The translations under genes were made by a program, and so were the position numbers. The notes beneath the pieces are model-generated. The model worked only from the letters and a program-made list of their open reading frames with translations. It was not told the DNA's origin and made no database searches. From contig JANCIK010000002.1 of the NCBI GenBank assembly GCA_028532985.1, forward strand, positions 2,170,001 through 2,234,000: DNA of 64,000 nucleotides, written 5' to 3'. The stretch is from Stropharia rugosoannulata. Taxonomy: Eukaryota > Basidiomycota > Agaricomycetes > Agaricales > Strophariaceae. Shown one piece after another: positions 1-11,148 of the stretch (position 1 is its first letter; the number at the start of each line of letters is the position of its first letter).

Positions 1-874
1 GTTCCAAGGAAGCCGACCGATGTAAGGAAGGGCTCGTACGCAGCAAAGCAGAAATAGTAAAAGTCGGGTATAGCGGACGAGGGAGGCATGAAACAAGGTA
101 TTAGACGGTTGCTAAAATTGTGAGGCGGGCAGGAAGGGAAGGCGGACAGAATGGGAGTGCAGATCAGTGGGTTTTAAGGGAGCGGTGTTGTTTATTTTCC
201 TGCATACTAAATACACATGAGATGGAGGCTGATTACATCGGCCCCCTCAGGCGCGCTCGCCGCGCACGCTCATTTCATTCGTTGACATATCTCCGGCGGT
301 CCCGGGCCCCGGAACCTGTCGGGGACCGGCCCTCAACAGCACCTATATATACTGCCCACGCGCGTTCCTGTTCCTCACTTACATATCACGATCCAACTTA
401 AACCAAGGCTGGCAGAATTTGATTCATTTTGTGCAGCCTAATGGAGGGGACCAAGACGACTCTACACGTAGATGAAGGATATAATGCTCGTAGGACGAGT
501 TCTTGTAACTCGCGTTCCATATGAGCTTCGCTTCTTTCTGACATTTTTGTATTAACATATGTATCACACTTTGCAAATGACATTTGATGTTCATCTTACA
601 CTCATTCTCCTCCGTTTTAAACGCGATTGGTCTCACGACTGGCCAGCGGGACAGCATGCGTATGGCTTCGGCGCAAATTGCTGCGCATTGTGCGAGCTTA
701 TTTTTTTTCTCCAGAGGGTCAGCACTTTTAAGAGCAGCATGGCATTCTGTTTTGGCCTTGCGCGTGCAAACCGGGAGTCATGACTCGGCGAAGAAGAACT
801 GGTTTACGTCATCCCTAGTCTTGCTCACTGCAGCCATGCTGTTATAGACTCGTCGGGCAAATTCTTACGCGACA
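1..874. other. No gene recognised upstream of the fluoride exporter
   Basis: No open frame here has a recognisable domain or a fungal-style exon pattern. The stretch holds a GC-rich promoter-like block around 240-360 (listed separately) and then mixed-composition DNA up to the fluoride exporter start. It may carry the 5' leader of that gene or a non-coding transcript. Confidence 0.4.
297..352 (+). promoter_or_regulatory. Possible core promoter: GC-rich inverted repeat plus TATA box
   Basis: A 7-nt inverted repeat (CGGTCCC at 297-303 and its complement at 322-328) sits just upstream of a CTATATATA box at 343-351, followed by a pyrimidine-rich stretch that could hold a start site. The nearest clear gene, the fluoride exporter at 875, is about 520 nt away, so the driven transcript is unclear. 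Confidence 0.25.
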
Positions 875-2189
875 ATGGACGGGCATATCCACGCTGATTC
901 TAGAGAATTGTCGGATGCAAAGAAGACACGACGAGCAGAGACCGTGGACGAGCCCCCCGACGTGGAGGCAGACGTTGACATCGAAAGTGGGGATACGGAA
1001 GCGCAACGCGACGCATTTACCGAGGCGAAGGAGACACGCGAGGCGGAGAGCATCGATGAACCACCCAGTGCAGACCAGCACATCCCACCATCCAAAATAT
1101 ACGGCCCTTTCTCGTTCCCCGTCATCGCTCTCCTCATGCCTGCTTCTGTGCTTGGCGTCCTTGCACGGTTAGGCTTAGTGGCGCTTATGACCTACAATGG
1201 ACACAGTGTGTTCCCACTCGCATACGTCCAGGCAGTGGGCTGTCTGATCATGGGCATGGGGTTGAGACTCAAGGAACCTCTCGGCCGATCGTACGTACAG
1301 CTCTTTGCTATATGGGAATGCCATGATGCTGATTGACGGTTAGATATGGCCCCTTGTACACCGCGCTTACCACAGGTAAATAAAATCACTTATTTTCTTC
1401 AATGTGATTCATCGAGAGATTTCAAGGATTCTGTGGTTCATTGACAACGTTTTCGAGCTGGCAATTAGACGTCTTTACTGCTTGGATTAACGCGGGTGGC
1501 TCTAACCGCGGCGGATTCCGCGATGTACGTATTTATTCTATGCGCAGTGAATACAGGGATTAAGCTCGTCCATGCAGTTTCTGGACGGAGTCGGCCTTTC
1601 GACTATTACGCTCTCACTAGCGCTTGGGTCATTTGCATTCGGTTATCGCATTGCATCTGTTACCGATCCTCTTGTACACTCAATGCGGTTCCCGAGACGA
1701 ATCACTCGATATAGTTGGAGTTTGCTGGCTGTGTTAACCTATGCTGCTACATACATCACCTACTTCGTTCTTCCAGCACACTTTCGCCACCAGGCCACTG
1801 CGGCTCTTCTCTTCTCCTTTCCTGGAACGCTCACCCGATATTTGCTCGCGATTTCGCTCAATCAGCGTTTCAAGGCTCTTCCTGTAGGAACACTCGCTGC
1901 CAATACGTTGGGCACTGCACTGCTAGCCGCTTTTCACGTTCTGCAACGGGTTAACCATCCCGTTTCTGGGAACGCTTGTTCCCTATTACAAGGTCTTGCA
2001 GATGGTTATTGTGGCTGTTTGACAACGGTCAGTACCTTTGCAGCGGAGATTAGCGCGTTCGATAGCCGCAAGGCTATAAGATATGCACTTCTCAGTTGGG
2101 TTCTTGGTCAGATCATGATGGTACTGATATTTGGGATCCCAGTATGGACTGGTAGTGCCAGCGAACAGCAGACGTGCACGTTCCTGTGA
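875..2189 (+). CDS. FEX1: Fluoride export protein (FEX/CrcB family, double domain)
   Basis: This is a plasma-membrane fluoride exporter that keeps cytosolic fluoride low. A hydrophilic acidic N-terminus of about 70 residues is followed by membrane segments and two CrcB repeats, as in eukaryotic FEX proteins. The first repeat carries YGPLYTALTTG and FCGSLTTFSSWQ, the second GYCGCLTTVSTFAAE; the paired (F/Y)CG.LTT motifs line the fluoride pore in the family. Introns were read at about 1292-1342, 1377-1429 and 1525-1573, and joining across them restores continuous family-like sequence. The stop is TGA at 2187-2189. The ATG at 875 was chosen because it opens the only long frame leading into the first domain. 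The single-chain two-domain design, rather than a bacterial dimer of short chains, is the normal fungal form. Confidence 0.87.
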
Positions 2190-2498
2190 CTTATCTGTTG
2201 ATACAGTACATATTGATTTATTTTGATAGATACAATCCTGTAGATTTAACGAGTATTATACCAAATTTCATGACTTGAATATTGTGCCCACAAGTTAAAG
2301 GCAAAGTGGCATAGTGTTCCATAATTGTGGGACGAAGTGTGTCAATTAGTGGGTACACGGCGTAGTCAAGGATTAGAAAAGGCACTGTTGATGCGGCGAG
2401 TTTGACAAGCAAGGCAGATCGGAGTTTGGAATCTTCGGTGCACTACATACGTCCATATCACAGAGGTCATCCAACCCTTCCCTGGAACAACGTAAATT
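2190..2498. other. Intergenic, AT-rich
   Basis: AT-rich spacer between the end of the fluoride exporter and the CK2 beta gene. It presumably holds the terminator of the first gene and the promoter of the second. No conserved coding sequence is seen; a short minus-strand open frame at 2218-2412 has no recognisable domain. Confidence 0.4.
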
Positions 2499-4142
2499 AT
2501 GTCCTCCAGACAGAAGGCGCCGGCTGAAGATCCTCAACAGCCACCTGCAGATGAGGAGACTATCAACGGGACTGGGGAGGGTGACGAGATCATGGAGGGC
2601 GACGAGCAGGAAGATGGATATAGTGAGCCATTTTTCCCATCCCCATCGTCTTTAACATGGCATTGTTGGTCAGCTACGCCACTGTTATATGCCATCTGTA
2701 CTCCTTTACCAACTGCAATATAACTGACGATGGCTTCTGCTACAGCCTCTTCCACCCCGACCTCAACGTTAACATGGATCAGCTGGTTCTGCTCCCTGCC
2801 CGGACATGAATATTTTTGCGAGGTGACCGAAGACTTTATCGAAGACGACTTCAATCTCACGGGATTGAACACGATGGTCCCCTTCTGGAAAGAAGCGATG
2901 GAGATGGTGTTGGACGTCGAGCCAGGTGTGGATTCATCCTCCGTCGCGCATGCCGGGTCAATGTACTTATTCCCCCACTGAAGACGAAGATACATCCAAG
3001 ATTCCGGACGTGTCTATTGTAGAGTCATCTGCAGAGATGCTCTACGGGCTCGTGCATCAACGATACATCCTTACGCGGATTGGCCTGCAGGCGATGGTGC
3101 GTAGCGCATCGGTGATAGTGACTAAAGTGAGACCAACCCTTTCCAGGCAGAAAAATATGAAAGCGGCGTGTTCGGAACCTGTCCACGCGTCTACTGTGTT
3201 GGATGCAACGTCGTTCCCTGTGGACGCGTAGACATCCCAGGCGCAGACACCGTGAAACTGTTTTGCCCGAACTGCAACGACATCTTTGTGCCGCCGAGCA
3301 GCAGATTCCAAGGCGTTGATGGTGTGTAACTAGCGCATCAATCAATCGTGCAAGACACTAATATTTGGAACTACAGGCGCATTTTTTGGTACTACGTTCG
3401 CGCATCTATTCTTCCAGACGTATCGCGAATTATCGCCAGCGCCTTTCTGGAAGGCACCGTTAAGCGGTGGATCCCCTTTGTCTCCTCGGAGTGGGTCAGG
3501 AAGTAATGGTTCGCGCACATCTCCTTTCGTCAATCCTAACCCTCATGGCGGGCAAAAACGTGCTGCGGGCTATGTGTACGTGCCGAGGATATACGGGTTC
3601 AAAGTCAGCGAACGTGCTAAGAGCGGGCCAAGAATGCAATGGCTGCGGCTACGACCGGAGAGCCCCGAGGAGCTGGATATGGTTGACTGGCGGGGTAGAT
3701 GGATCAACGAAGACGATGAGTATGATGACGATGATGATGAGGTAGAGGACGAGGATCGCCAAATGGAAGACTTTGATCCAGTAAGTATTCGCCTACTCGG
3801 TTTGAACAAGAATTCATGACATAATCATAACTGTAGGATGCTGCAGATGACGATGACGATGATGAAGAGGAGGAGGAGGAGGAGGAAGCTCCAGCTGCGA
3901 TAACAGGAGGCAAAGGAGGCAAGCAAGCAGCAAGTGTAATAGCGATGGTGCCCCCGTCGTCTTCTCCCGTTCAATCTGCACGAACGTCTCCAACGGACTC
4001 TGTAGCATCTCGGTCGCAAGTCGATCATTCCATATTTTCTCTTTCTGCGTCTGCATTTACCGGTGGGGGCAAGGTAAAAACGGTGAAGCAATGGGCGGCA
4101 CGGACCGAATGGCCTGCGGCCGCGCGCACTGCTCAAGTCTGA
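2499..4142 (+). CDS. CKB1: Casein kinase II regulatory (beta) subunit
   Basis: Regulatory subunit of protein kinase CK2; it dimerises and docks two catalytic alpha subunits. After a charged N-terminus and an intron (about 2622-2750) comes the family core: [16 protein letters not shown], then [11 protein letters not shown], then [18 protein letters not shown]. The zinc-binding region has CPRVYCVGC and, further on, CPNCNDIF, so all four cysteines are present. The dimerisation part continues through [17 protein letters not shown] and ends with [10 protein letters not shown]. The C-terminus is longer than in yeast or human CK2 beta. It contains a run of Asp/Glu split by an intron near 3781-3837, then a Ser/Thr-rich tail ending at the stop at 4140-4142. 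The acidic tail is likely disordered. Family assignment is very secure; some intron borders are approximate. Confidence 0.93.
3838..3891 (+). repeat. Acidic-coding simple repeat (GAT/GAC/GAG codons)
   Basis: Low-complexity run of GATGAC and GAGGAG triplets at the start of the last exon of the CK2 beta gene. It encodes consecutive Asp then Glu residues, and a matching GAT/GAC run lies before the intron at 3710-3760. Confidence 0.85.
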
Positions 4143-4345
4143 GAGTATTATGACGGACTGTATCTCACATTTTGTATGACATCTCCTTACTATTCTACGT
4201 ATTATAGGTTTTCTGTGAGCAGGGTGGGGGCTAATGTAGCAGATTAGATTAGATGAGAATTATCAGCTGCATAAACGGGGCAGAGATGCCGAGAACGGCA
4301 GTTTGCCGTGTGAAGTGAACTATACAGTACATCAGCCTCTGAGTT

Positions 4346-4351
4346 CACGTG
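4346..4351. promoter_or_regulatory. CACGTG E-box upstream of eL36
   Basis: A palindromic CACGTG lies about 70 nt upstream of the ribosomal protein eL36 start at 4420. CACGTG is the core recognised by bHLH factors such as Cbf1, which act on some fungal ribosomal and metabolic promoters. Function here is inferred from position only. Confidence 0.35.
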
Positions 4352-4419
4352 ACTCACTCCGGAATCAGGGAACAGATCTATCGCAACGCTAACAGCGACC
4401 TCCTCAAGACTTGAAGAAA

Positions 4420-4888
4420 ATGGCTCGTACCAGTGAGTTGTGGCGGCAACGGCAAGAGGACGAGAGGCTGATGGAGGGAATCGTTGTATTTTGACAGACC
4501 TCCGTTACGGACCTAACCACGGCCACCCCACCACCCCCATCCCGAAGGCCGTGCGCCCCAGCCAGCGCAAGGGAGTGCAGTCGACCAAGACCAAGTTTGT
4601 GCGCTCTGTGGTCAGAGAGGTGGCCGGATTCTCGGCGTACGAGCGACGGGTCATGGAGCTGCTGAGGAACTCGAAGGTGCGGCGGAGGGATGCATTACTA
4701 ATTTACAGTGACTGACGGGCAACACAGGACAAGAAGGCCAGGAAGCTGACCAAGAAAAGAGTGGGTAGTGCTGGGCTGTGTGCAGAGCATGGAATTGACT
4801 GTCTTTCTAGCTCGGGACGCTGCTGCGCTCGAAGCGCAAGCTCGAGGAGCTGTCTGCCATCATCCAGGAGAGCAGGAGGGCGCACTGA
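4420..4888 (+). CDS. RPL36: 60S ribosomal protein eL36
   Basis: Small basic protein of the large ribosomal subunit. Four exons were placed exactly: 4420-4432, 4498-4676, 4728-4760 and 4811-4888, giving 100 residues, which matches the family length. The mature start reads MARTNLRYGPNHGHP, with the Asn codon split by the first intron. The middle has the family signature ERRVMELLRNSKDKKARKLTKKRLG and the end is ELSAIIQESRRAH. A first exon of only 13 nt, with an intron just after the start codon region, is typical of fungal ribosomal protein genes. Because of these tiny exons the gene is easily missed by plain ORF calling. Confidence 0.96.
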
Positions 4889-5261
4889 GAGCAGAGTGGG
4901 ATTGCTGTACTACATGCTACATAGCGCTTGGGTTGTGACCACTGAATACATGTACATTTGCGCTGACAAAAGCGGGGCGGCGTACGCGCCTGCCGGGTTA
5001 GTCATACGGATTACATAGTCATGTGCTGAGTTGATGCGGTGAGTTGCTGTGCCGCAGGTTTTCGTTTTAGCACCCATGCCCGTCGCGCTGCTTTCTCCTC
5101 CTCCCCCAAAGCCCCGCACCCGCGCGTCGTCGACCAGCCTCCGCCCCGCCTCTGTCTGCCAGGTCATAGGCCGCCGCCGTTCCGGTTCGTTTCTCTGCCC
5201 GGATGACCAGCCCGTTCTGCCCGTCCTAATCGAACCACAACCGCCCGCGCCCGCCCCCACC

Positions 5262-6519
5262 ATGCTCGCCTGGTTCGTCTCCCGTGCAGTCCAGTGGCTG
5301 CACATCCCTGAGAAGCACGCCCTCGCATGGTCCACGCCCTCGTCCCCGCGCTCCAGCTCGGACGAGTTCATCCTCCCGCTCTCCGCCTCCGCCACCACCG
5401 TCTCCTTCACCGTCCCCGACCTCGCAAAGCCCGCGCCCCCCTCCCGCCTCGCCACCCACGCCCCCATCGTCCTTGTCATCCTCCTCTTCCCCCTCTCCAC
5501 CGCCGTCGTCCTCTGGTGTCTCTCCACCCTCCCCATCTCCCTCGCCTGGCCACACGACATCACCGACCTCGCCCAGCTCGGCAGGGAGCTCCATGCATAC
5601 ACCCAGAGCGGCATCGCGCCCCTCTACCATGTCATGGGCGTGATGGCCATTTCCGCCGTCTGGAAGCACGCATGGTCAATCCCGGGTAGCGTGTTATGGG
5701 TATGTTGCGCCGCTTAGCTTAGCGCTCTATAGACTAACCTGCTCTCGCGTCAGAATGTGCTCGGTGGCGCACTCTTTTCCCCACTTTATGCAACCGTCCT
5801 CCTCACTGCACTCACAACTGTGGGCTCTATCTGCGCATCCCTCCTTTCTGCCCCCCTGGGCCCCTTCCTCGCCAAAATATTTCCTCGAGCTCTAGACATG
5901 ACCCGGAGCGCCCTTGGCGGTGATTCAGATGCCGATTCGGCCAACTCCGGTGTTCGCCCCAAATCTCCTGCCTGGGTCAGACTATCTGTTCTGCGTCTCA
6001 TTGGGGTCGTCCCGTGGTCAGGCATCAACATAGCTTGCGGCGTTTGCGGCGTATCACTCATCGACTGCATGCTCGGGACCTTCATTGGCTGCCTCCCATG
6101 GACTGCAGTTACTTGTCAGGTCAGTCCATTTTTAAATTCAAACGCGTCTCCCGGAACAAGAGCTAAATTCTGCGTGACGTCAGATCGGGGACATCCTCCA
6201 AACGGTAGCCTCCTCTCCCAACGGAACGTCTCGGACTGTGTCGTCCCTGCTCACTACCCCAGAGATCATTCTCAAACTCGTGTTTTTGTCTGTGCTCTCG
6301 CTGGCTCCTATTCTTGGTCGTCGACACCTGAGATCCCTGCTCTCCCACCAACCTGGGTCCGATCAGTCGTCTCTGAAGGATTCCCGATGGACATGGGTGC
6401 AAGACTGGCGAACTAAATTAGCAACACGGTCAAGGTCACGTGCCCGTGAACAGGACCAGGTTGTCCTGTCCATGTTGGTAGACGAGAAAAGAAGACTGGA
6501 AAGGATGGCGGATTCATGA
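5262..6519 (+). CDS. VTT/SNARE-associated (DedA, Tvp38, TMEM41/64-like) membrane protein
   Basis: Multi-pass membrane protein of the VTT domain superfamily, whose eukaryotic members act in the Golgi/ER and include lipid scramblases. Exons 5262-5699, 5754-6119 and 6184-6519 join in frame to 379 residues. A hydrophobic helix (APIVLVILLFPLSTAVVLWC) precedes the core. The VTT core reads GSVLWNVLGGALFSPLYAT, then SAPLGPFLAKIFP, then RLIGVVPWSGINIACGVCGV and GTFIGCLPWTAVTCQIGD; this pattern of a re-entrant loop plus a Pro-Trp-rich second half marks the family. The C-terminus is a charged cytosolic tail rich in Arg. An in-frame ATG at 5076 would add 62 Pro-rich residues; 5262 was preferred because the extra part looks like leader sequence, but both have good start context. 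Confidence 0.75.
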
Positions 6520-7067
6520 CCAACATGTGTAGTCGGTAGTTGCTCCGGGCAGCATTGTCTGAGCGACTATACCTCACTTATTATCAGTAATGCCGTCAAT
6601 TCCCCTTCTTCACCCCGGCAACCTCCTTGTGTAACCCGTACTGTTTGTTCAACGGTATTTAGACCTTGCAGCATCCCATCTCTTCTAAGGCACATCAATC
6701 TACACTACATCCTGATCTTTCACGACCGTCATGCATATACATCATACTCATGATTGTTTTCCTAATCACGCTCACCTTTCCAGTAATTTGGCTAACCAGG
6801 ATCCATCATTCATCTATCATTTACTTACTTGCAATTGCCGCTTCATCTCACGAATGTATACCCTGTCATAAATTCATTGGTCAACTTACTAAGTACTTTG
6901 TCTGCGTGATTATAAGATATATTGATATTATGACAGTAAGTGTCCTAAATTCTAATGACTATTAGATACATTGTATGCACAGCACGGAGATGCGCCTCCG
7001 AAGATCACAAGAAGAAACCCATAAGCACACTATTATCAGACACCAAGTCTAGATGGGCAGATGCACA
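6520..7067. other. Convergent intergenic region
   Basis: AT-rich spacer between two convergent genes, the VTT protein on plus and the mitochondrial carrier on minus. It must hold both 3' ends. I see no coding pattern; the open frame at 6666-6965 is AT-rich and has no domain. Confidence 0.45.
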
Positions 7068-9431
7068 TCAGTAACGCGACGGGCACACGCTGATGACACC
7101 ATACCTTCGTTTCGTATGCTCATACACCACATAGGAAATCGACACTGCAGGCACAACCTTCGATGAGAGTCAGCAAGGACCGGAGAAATCTCAACTGCTT
7201 TTGACGGACCTTGGCCAGTGTTGGAAATAAACCACGGTAGAACCCTCTCCAACCGTCAGCCGCCCACGTTTTTGTCGCCACGTCCCATGGGCCGGTATAT
7301 GTCTGCGGATGTCCGGATGAGCCCGATGCCTGGAGGCGCGTCCGCACAAGATTGAGAGGGTAAACGCTCGTCGCGCCGACACTCCCTGATATGCTTCCGA
7401 ACGCGAGCAGCGCGAGCACGCCTGGCTCCTGGTTGCCTGTCGATCGTTGATATGCCTGTTTTAGGGCTTCGAAGGTGCTCATATCAATCGCAGAGTACCT
7501 AGGGCAGATCAGGAACGTTAATATTGCTGATGCGCAGAAGTTGCGCGTTAGATGACGTACGGGAAGACGCCCACTAAACCAATCTGAATGTTATGGATGA
7601 GGTTAGTGTATTCGAAGTAAGGGAGTGGTTACGTACGGTCAAACCTCGATAATACCTACGGACGCCCCCAAGAGCCCAGACGTGGCGCATCGCTTGTATC
7701 AAGGACCTTTTGTGGTTCCCGGTATTGCTCATCATCTGAGTCTATTACAATTAAGCCACAGGTTATCACGAAGAAGGATGCGCGTTGTTGAGAAATAATT
7801 TGCCTTTAGAGTTTCTATCGGATATATACCTAATGGCATCAAGTCAGTAGGACAAAGCTTCTAAATTGTCATCAACTCACTCAGTTGACTGCTTATACCA
7901 CCGACACCGCCTGACAGAAAGCGACTAAGCCCGCTAATGTCACGAGAATCCTCGACCTTGTCATAGTACTTCGCAAATGCACGTTTCTTTCAATGAAAAG
8001 TGATCCTGTCAATACCATAGCAGAAATTGACACGTAAAGAAAACTGACTGACAGACGATTCGTACGCGAAGAATTTGATGGCAGACTCGGGAAAGATTTT
8101 TGCCACTGACAGTCCGTTACCTGTCCAAAATGCTGGAAGACCGCCCTCTGTATAGATACGTGCTATGGCGCCCGTAAGGATTTTGATACCCTTCTGTTGC
8201 TGGTCCGCTAATAACGGCCCGCCCAACTCCGGTGGCCGTGTAATAAGAAAGATTTTGAGCCGGTCGAAGGGTGCGGTACATGTCCGTGAGACTATGACGA
8301 AAGAGCTCAGTCTGGTTCACACTTAGGAACTTTGTCGATAGTAGCATACCTGCACCCGCCACGCCGCCTGCAAAGAGGAACTTAAGAGCTGTATGTCCAT
8401 CTAAAAAGTGGTGTGGATGCTCCTCTGGTTCCTGTTCTTCGTAGTCAAATTGACTGTCTTCAGAATTTGAGGGCGTGGAAGCCATTAATGTGGGAGGTGT
8501 ATTCGTTTCTGATGAGGGGTTTAAAGGATATGATGAGGGACTGGGTGGTCTGTCTTCAGCACTCAGGCTGACGTCGCCTTGAAGCAGTAAGCAATAATGA
8601 CTTAACAACAGAAATAAATGTGTGAATACCTTCCATATTGACTCGAGCTGGACCGCGTCCGTCATCGCCTAGGTACCTCCTCATCTCGTAGTATTGGTAT
8701 ATCTCGCTCGTGGAAGCCTTGCGTGGTAGAAGAATAAAGAAATTTCGAAATTCATCGAAGGAGATAACGGGGGAATGGTCTCGCGATGAAACCGATGCCA
8801 TAAAATCTCGTATTGCAGAAGGGGGAGGTCGGATACCTACCATGAGCAGGTTAAAACGATTACTGATTTTACAGAGCATATAGTATATACCACTTCTCCG
8901 CAGGGCGTCCGTCAGTTCCTGCTCGTCAATTTGACCATTTCCATCCAGATCCAACTCCGAGTGGAAGATCTGCCATAGTTCTATTTGTCAAGTTCAGACA
9001 TGAAGCATTAAGAAGAAATCGAACTAAAAGTGCTTGCCTGTCTCTTTCGCCTCTGCATATTTTTTAAATTCAGTCCATTCTATGGAATGACTGGACTTAG
9101 CGTTGGCACAGCGGACCAAAAGCTCGCTATCATAGGTTTCCTTCAGCGATTTCGCTTCCTCGGCGCTGATGTCAGTGACGGCCTTGCTGTTCTGCATCTG
9201 GTTTTTGTATGGTCGCAAAACATCTGGTAGTGATTTCCAGACCTCTGTCAGCATCCTTTTTCTCTTCTCTCTGCCCTCTATTCGTCGAAACTCTTCCAAC
9301 GAATGTGGATGTGAAGCTGCGGTATCACGAAGAAGGCGATAAGGGCCTTCTCGTTCTTGCTGGGAGAACAGATCCTCACGGTGTCCAGTTGGTGCATTAT
9401 CTGATGCAGTTTGGCTACTGGGAGGCGACAT
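7068..9431 (-). CDS. SAL1: Calcium-binding mitochondrial carrier (SAL1/SCaMC, ATP-Mg/Pi type)
   Basis: Mitochondrial inner-membrane carrier with an N-terminal calcium-sensing half; family members exchange ATP-Mg for phosphate. The N-terminal part has a canonical EF-hand, DLDGNGQIDEQEL (near 8920-8960), and a second helix pair around ISFDEFRNFFILLPRK. An acidic linker leads to the carrier domain. Carrier signatures are PFDRLK in repeat 1, YPIETLK in repeat 2 and YPLNLVRTRL in repeat 3, where Asn replaces the usual Asp of PxDxxR/K. The end reads VVPAVSISYVVYEHTK, then the stop at 7068-7070. The start at 9431 opens the first long frame. The exon boundary after YPIETLK appears to use a GC donor (7742-7803). 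Gene symbol is by family analogy to yeast SAL1. Confidence 0.85.
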
Positions 9432-9762
9432 TATGTGCAGAGGATAATTTCCGGGAGTGGATATCGCGTTGGGTTAGAGGAATGTGTGATAAGCGCAGTT
9501 AGGGATAAGGCGAAGTAAAGGGTTTGTGCGTGTCCAGAGAGCCCCGCTCTCATAGAGCCACAAACATTGTGGAAGGGAGAGATTTGGAAGGTCAGAAACG
9601 TCGGCGAGCCGCGAATGCACTTACTAGCTCCAACTACCAAATTAGCTGCTTACGTATACACACATCAACCCTTCCACGAATCAACATAACCGCATTTGTT
9701 GTGCTTCTTCTAAATACATACACGACTCGTCCTATAACGTTTATTTTGCCTTGATTTTGCCA
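9432..9762. other. Intergenic, carrier promoter
   Basis: Spacer upstream of the minus-strand carrier and downstream of the next minus-strand gene. It is expected to hold the carrier promoter. I see no coding signal and no clear TATA or CCAAT element. Confidence 0.35.
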
Positions 9763-11148
9763 TTACTTATTCAGTCTTGTCATAAGCCGCCATACCTTCC
9801 TGGCCCATTTCTGTATACCTTCTTTAAATGACGTTTTACTGTGCCTGCACTCGCCTTTGCGTCGGTCTCCGTGGTTCAACAGGCCTGCGCTTGGGGTTCT
9901 CCTTTGTGGGGTCAAGGGCGCTGGGTAACTGATTGTGATGCCATACAGTCCTGACTCTGACACGGATGCCGATCGATGCGACCAACCCATACCTGATGGT
10001 GCGATAGAAAATGCTGTCCTTTCTGTTCGAAAGGAAGGACTGACGTTAAGTGACCCTATCGTCCGCGCATAGTTCCTCTGATATCGGTCAGAACGGTTTT
10101 CGGAGGGAAAGTAAGTTTCTGCTGCCATTTCCTTAGTTTGACTCGTTTTTTCTACCCCGGTCTGTGAGCTTTCTGTTCGACGACTTCTAGATCGCAACGG
10201 CGGAGTGGGAGGTCTATACTCCTATGAAACGTTCTCTATTAGTAATCACCATCCCCCGCAATTATTGTATAACAATCACCTGTGGAAAGCCTCGCCTTCG
10301 CGACCTGTGAGAGCCAGGTAGCGTGGTGTAAGAACTACCATCGCCTTGAGCGTTTAAGCCGAGGTTTTGCTGCGATTGAAACTGTGGTTTGATTGGGTAT
10401 GTTAGATCTTACATGTTTTGGTGTAAACAACTCTAACTAACACTCGTCCCTTGTAATGCCTGTACCTTTTCTCGGTCATAGGACTGAACAGAAATCTTAA
10501 TGCCAGTTTTGTTTTGAAGTCCCATTTCCTCGCGCTGCTTGATATCCTCAGAAGCCTTTTCCTTCATGATCTCTTGCCAATTGCTCGGTAACTGAATTTG
10601 GCGGAAGTTAGTGACGATACTGTTATAAGCAGTGGCTTCAAGATACCGGAGGAACATCCTTATTTTTATTCAGCGCCTCGCATGGCAAAGGCGGAAGTTC
10701 TCCAGAAATATCCTTGGTCGTCACTTTTGTAGCAGAACCACTCGGCAGCTAAAAATAGATACCCTCAGTTGGATAAGTGGAGGAAAATTATGAAATAACA
10801 CAAGTACAGGTGGAACATCCTTCTCTGGCTGTTGTATCGTTGTTGCTATATCCTCCAGCTTGCTTGAAAGTACCACAGCAAGGGACGCGATATCTGCATT
10901 GGCAACTACAATAGCCTCTTCCCAGTCGCTTGGCAGCTGAAAGTTATGGTTTTAGGCAGGTCTGATCGTACTTTGAAGAGAGGAAATTCCCTCACAGGTG
11001 GTATATTCTTCTCAACAGCCTCAACCACTACTTGGTGTCCAAGAGACGTTCGAGGCGAAGTGGGCGGAGATGGTATATATATAGGAGCAGGTTTTCGGTA
11101 GCTCATATTGCGCAGTGGCACGGTAGGTTGCGAGTTTTCTGAATGCAT
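9763..11148 (-). CDS. Unrecognised protein with repeated exon units
   Basis: I do not recognise this gene. Six exons can be followed on the minus strand. A Pro-rich opening (IYIPSPPTSPRTSLG) ends in KNIPP. The next exons are 10808-10936 and 10647-10748; each starts with LPS and ends with KDVPP. A further exon opens LPSNWQEIM. All three junctions PP|LPS are phase-0 introns (10937-10995, 10749-10807, 10592-10646), and the two inner exons are exact codon multiples (43 and 34 residues). Later exons encode a Gln/Ser-rich part (FQSQQNLGLNAQG) and a basic Arg/Ser-rich tail ending at 9763. The product looks hydrophilic and largely disordered. The start at 11148 is uncertain; an upstream open frame (11192-11398) might add residues, but no clean splice connects it. 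The gene is divergent from Argonaute. Confidence 0.5.

Noticed and set aside
4910..5669. Long minus-strand open frames of 234 and 147 aa
   Set aside because: They are mirror images of the GC-rich 5' part of the VTT gene. The sequence is Gly/Arg/Glu low-complexity without a domain, while the plus strand gives a membrane protein.
10937..10971. A 35-nt intron with donor GTACGA in the repeated-exon gene
   Set aside because: A better donor GTGAGG at 10995 gives a normal 59-nt intron and restores the same PP|LPS junction as the other two units.
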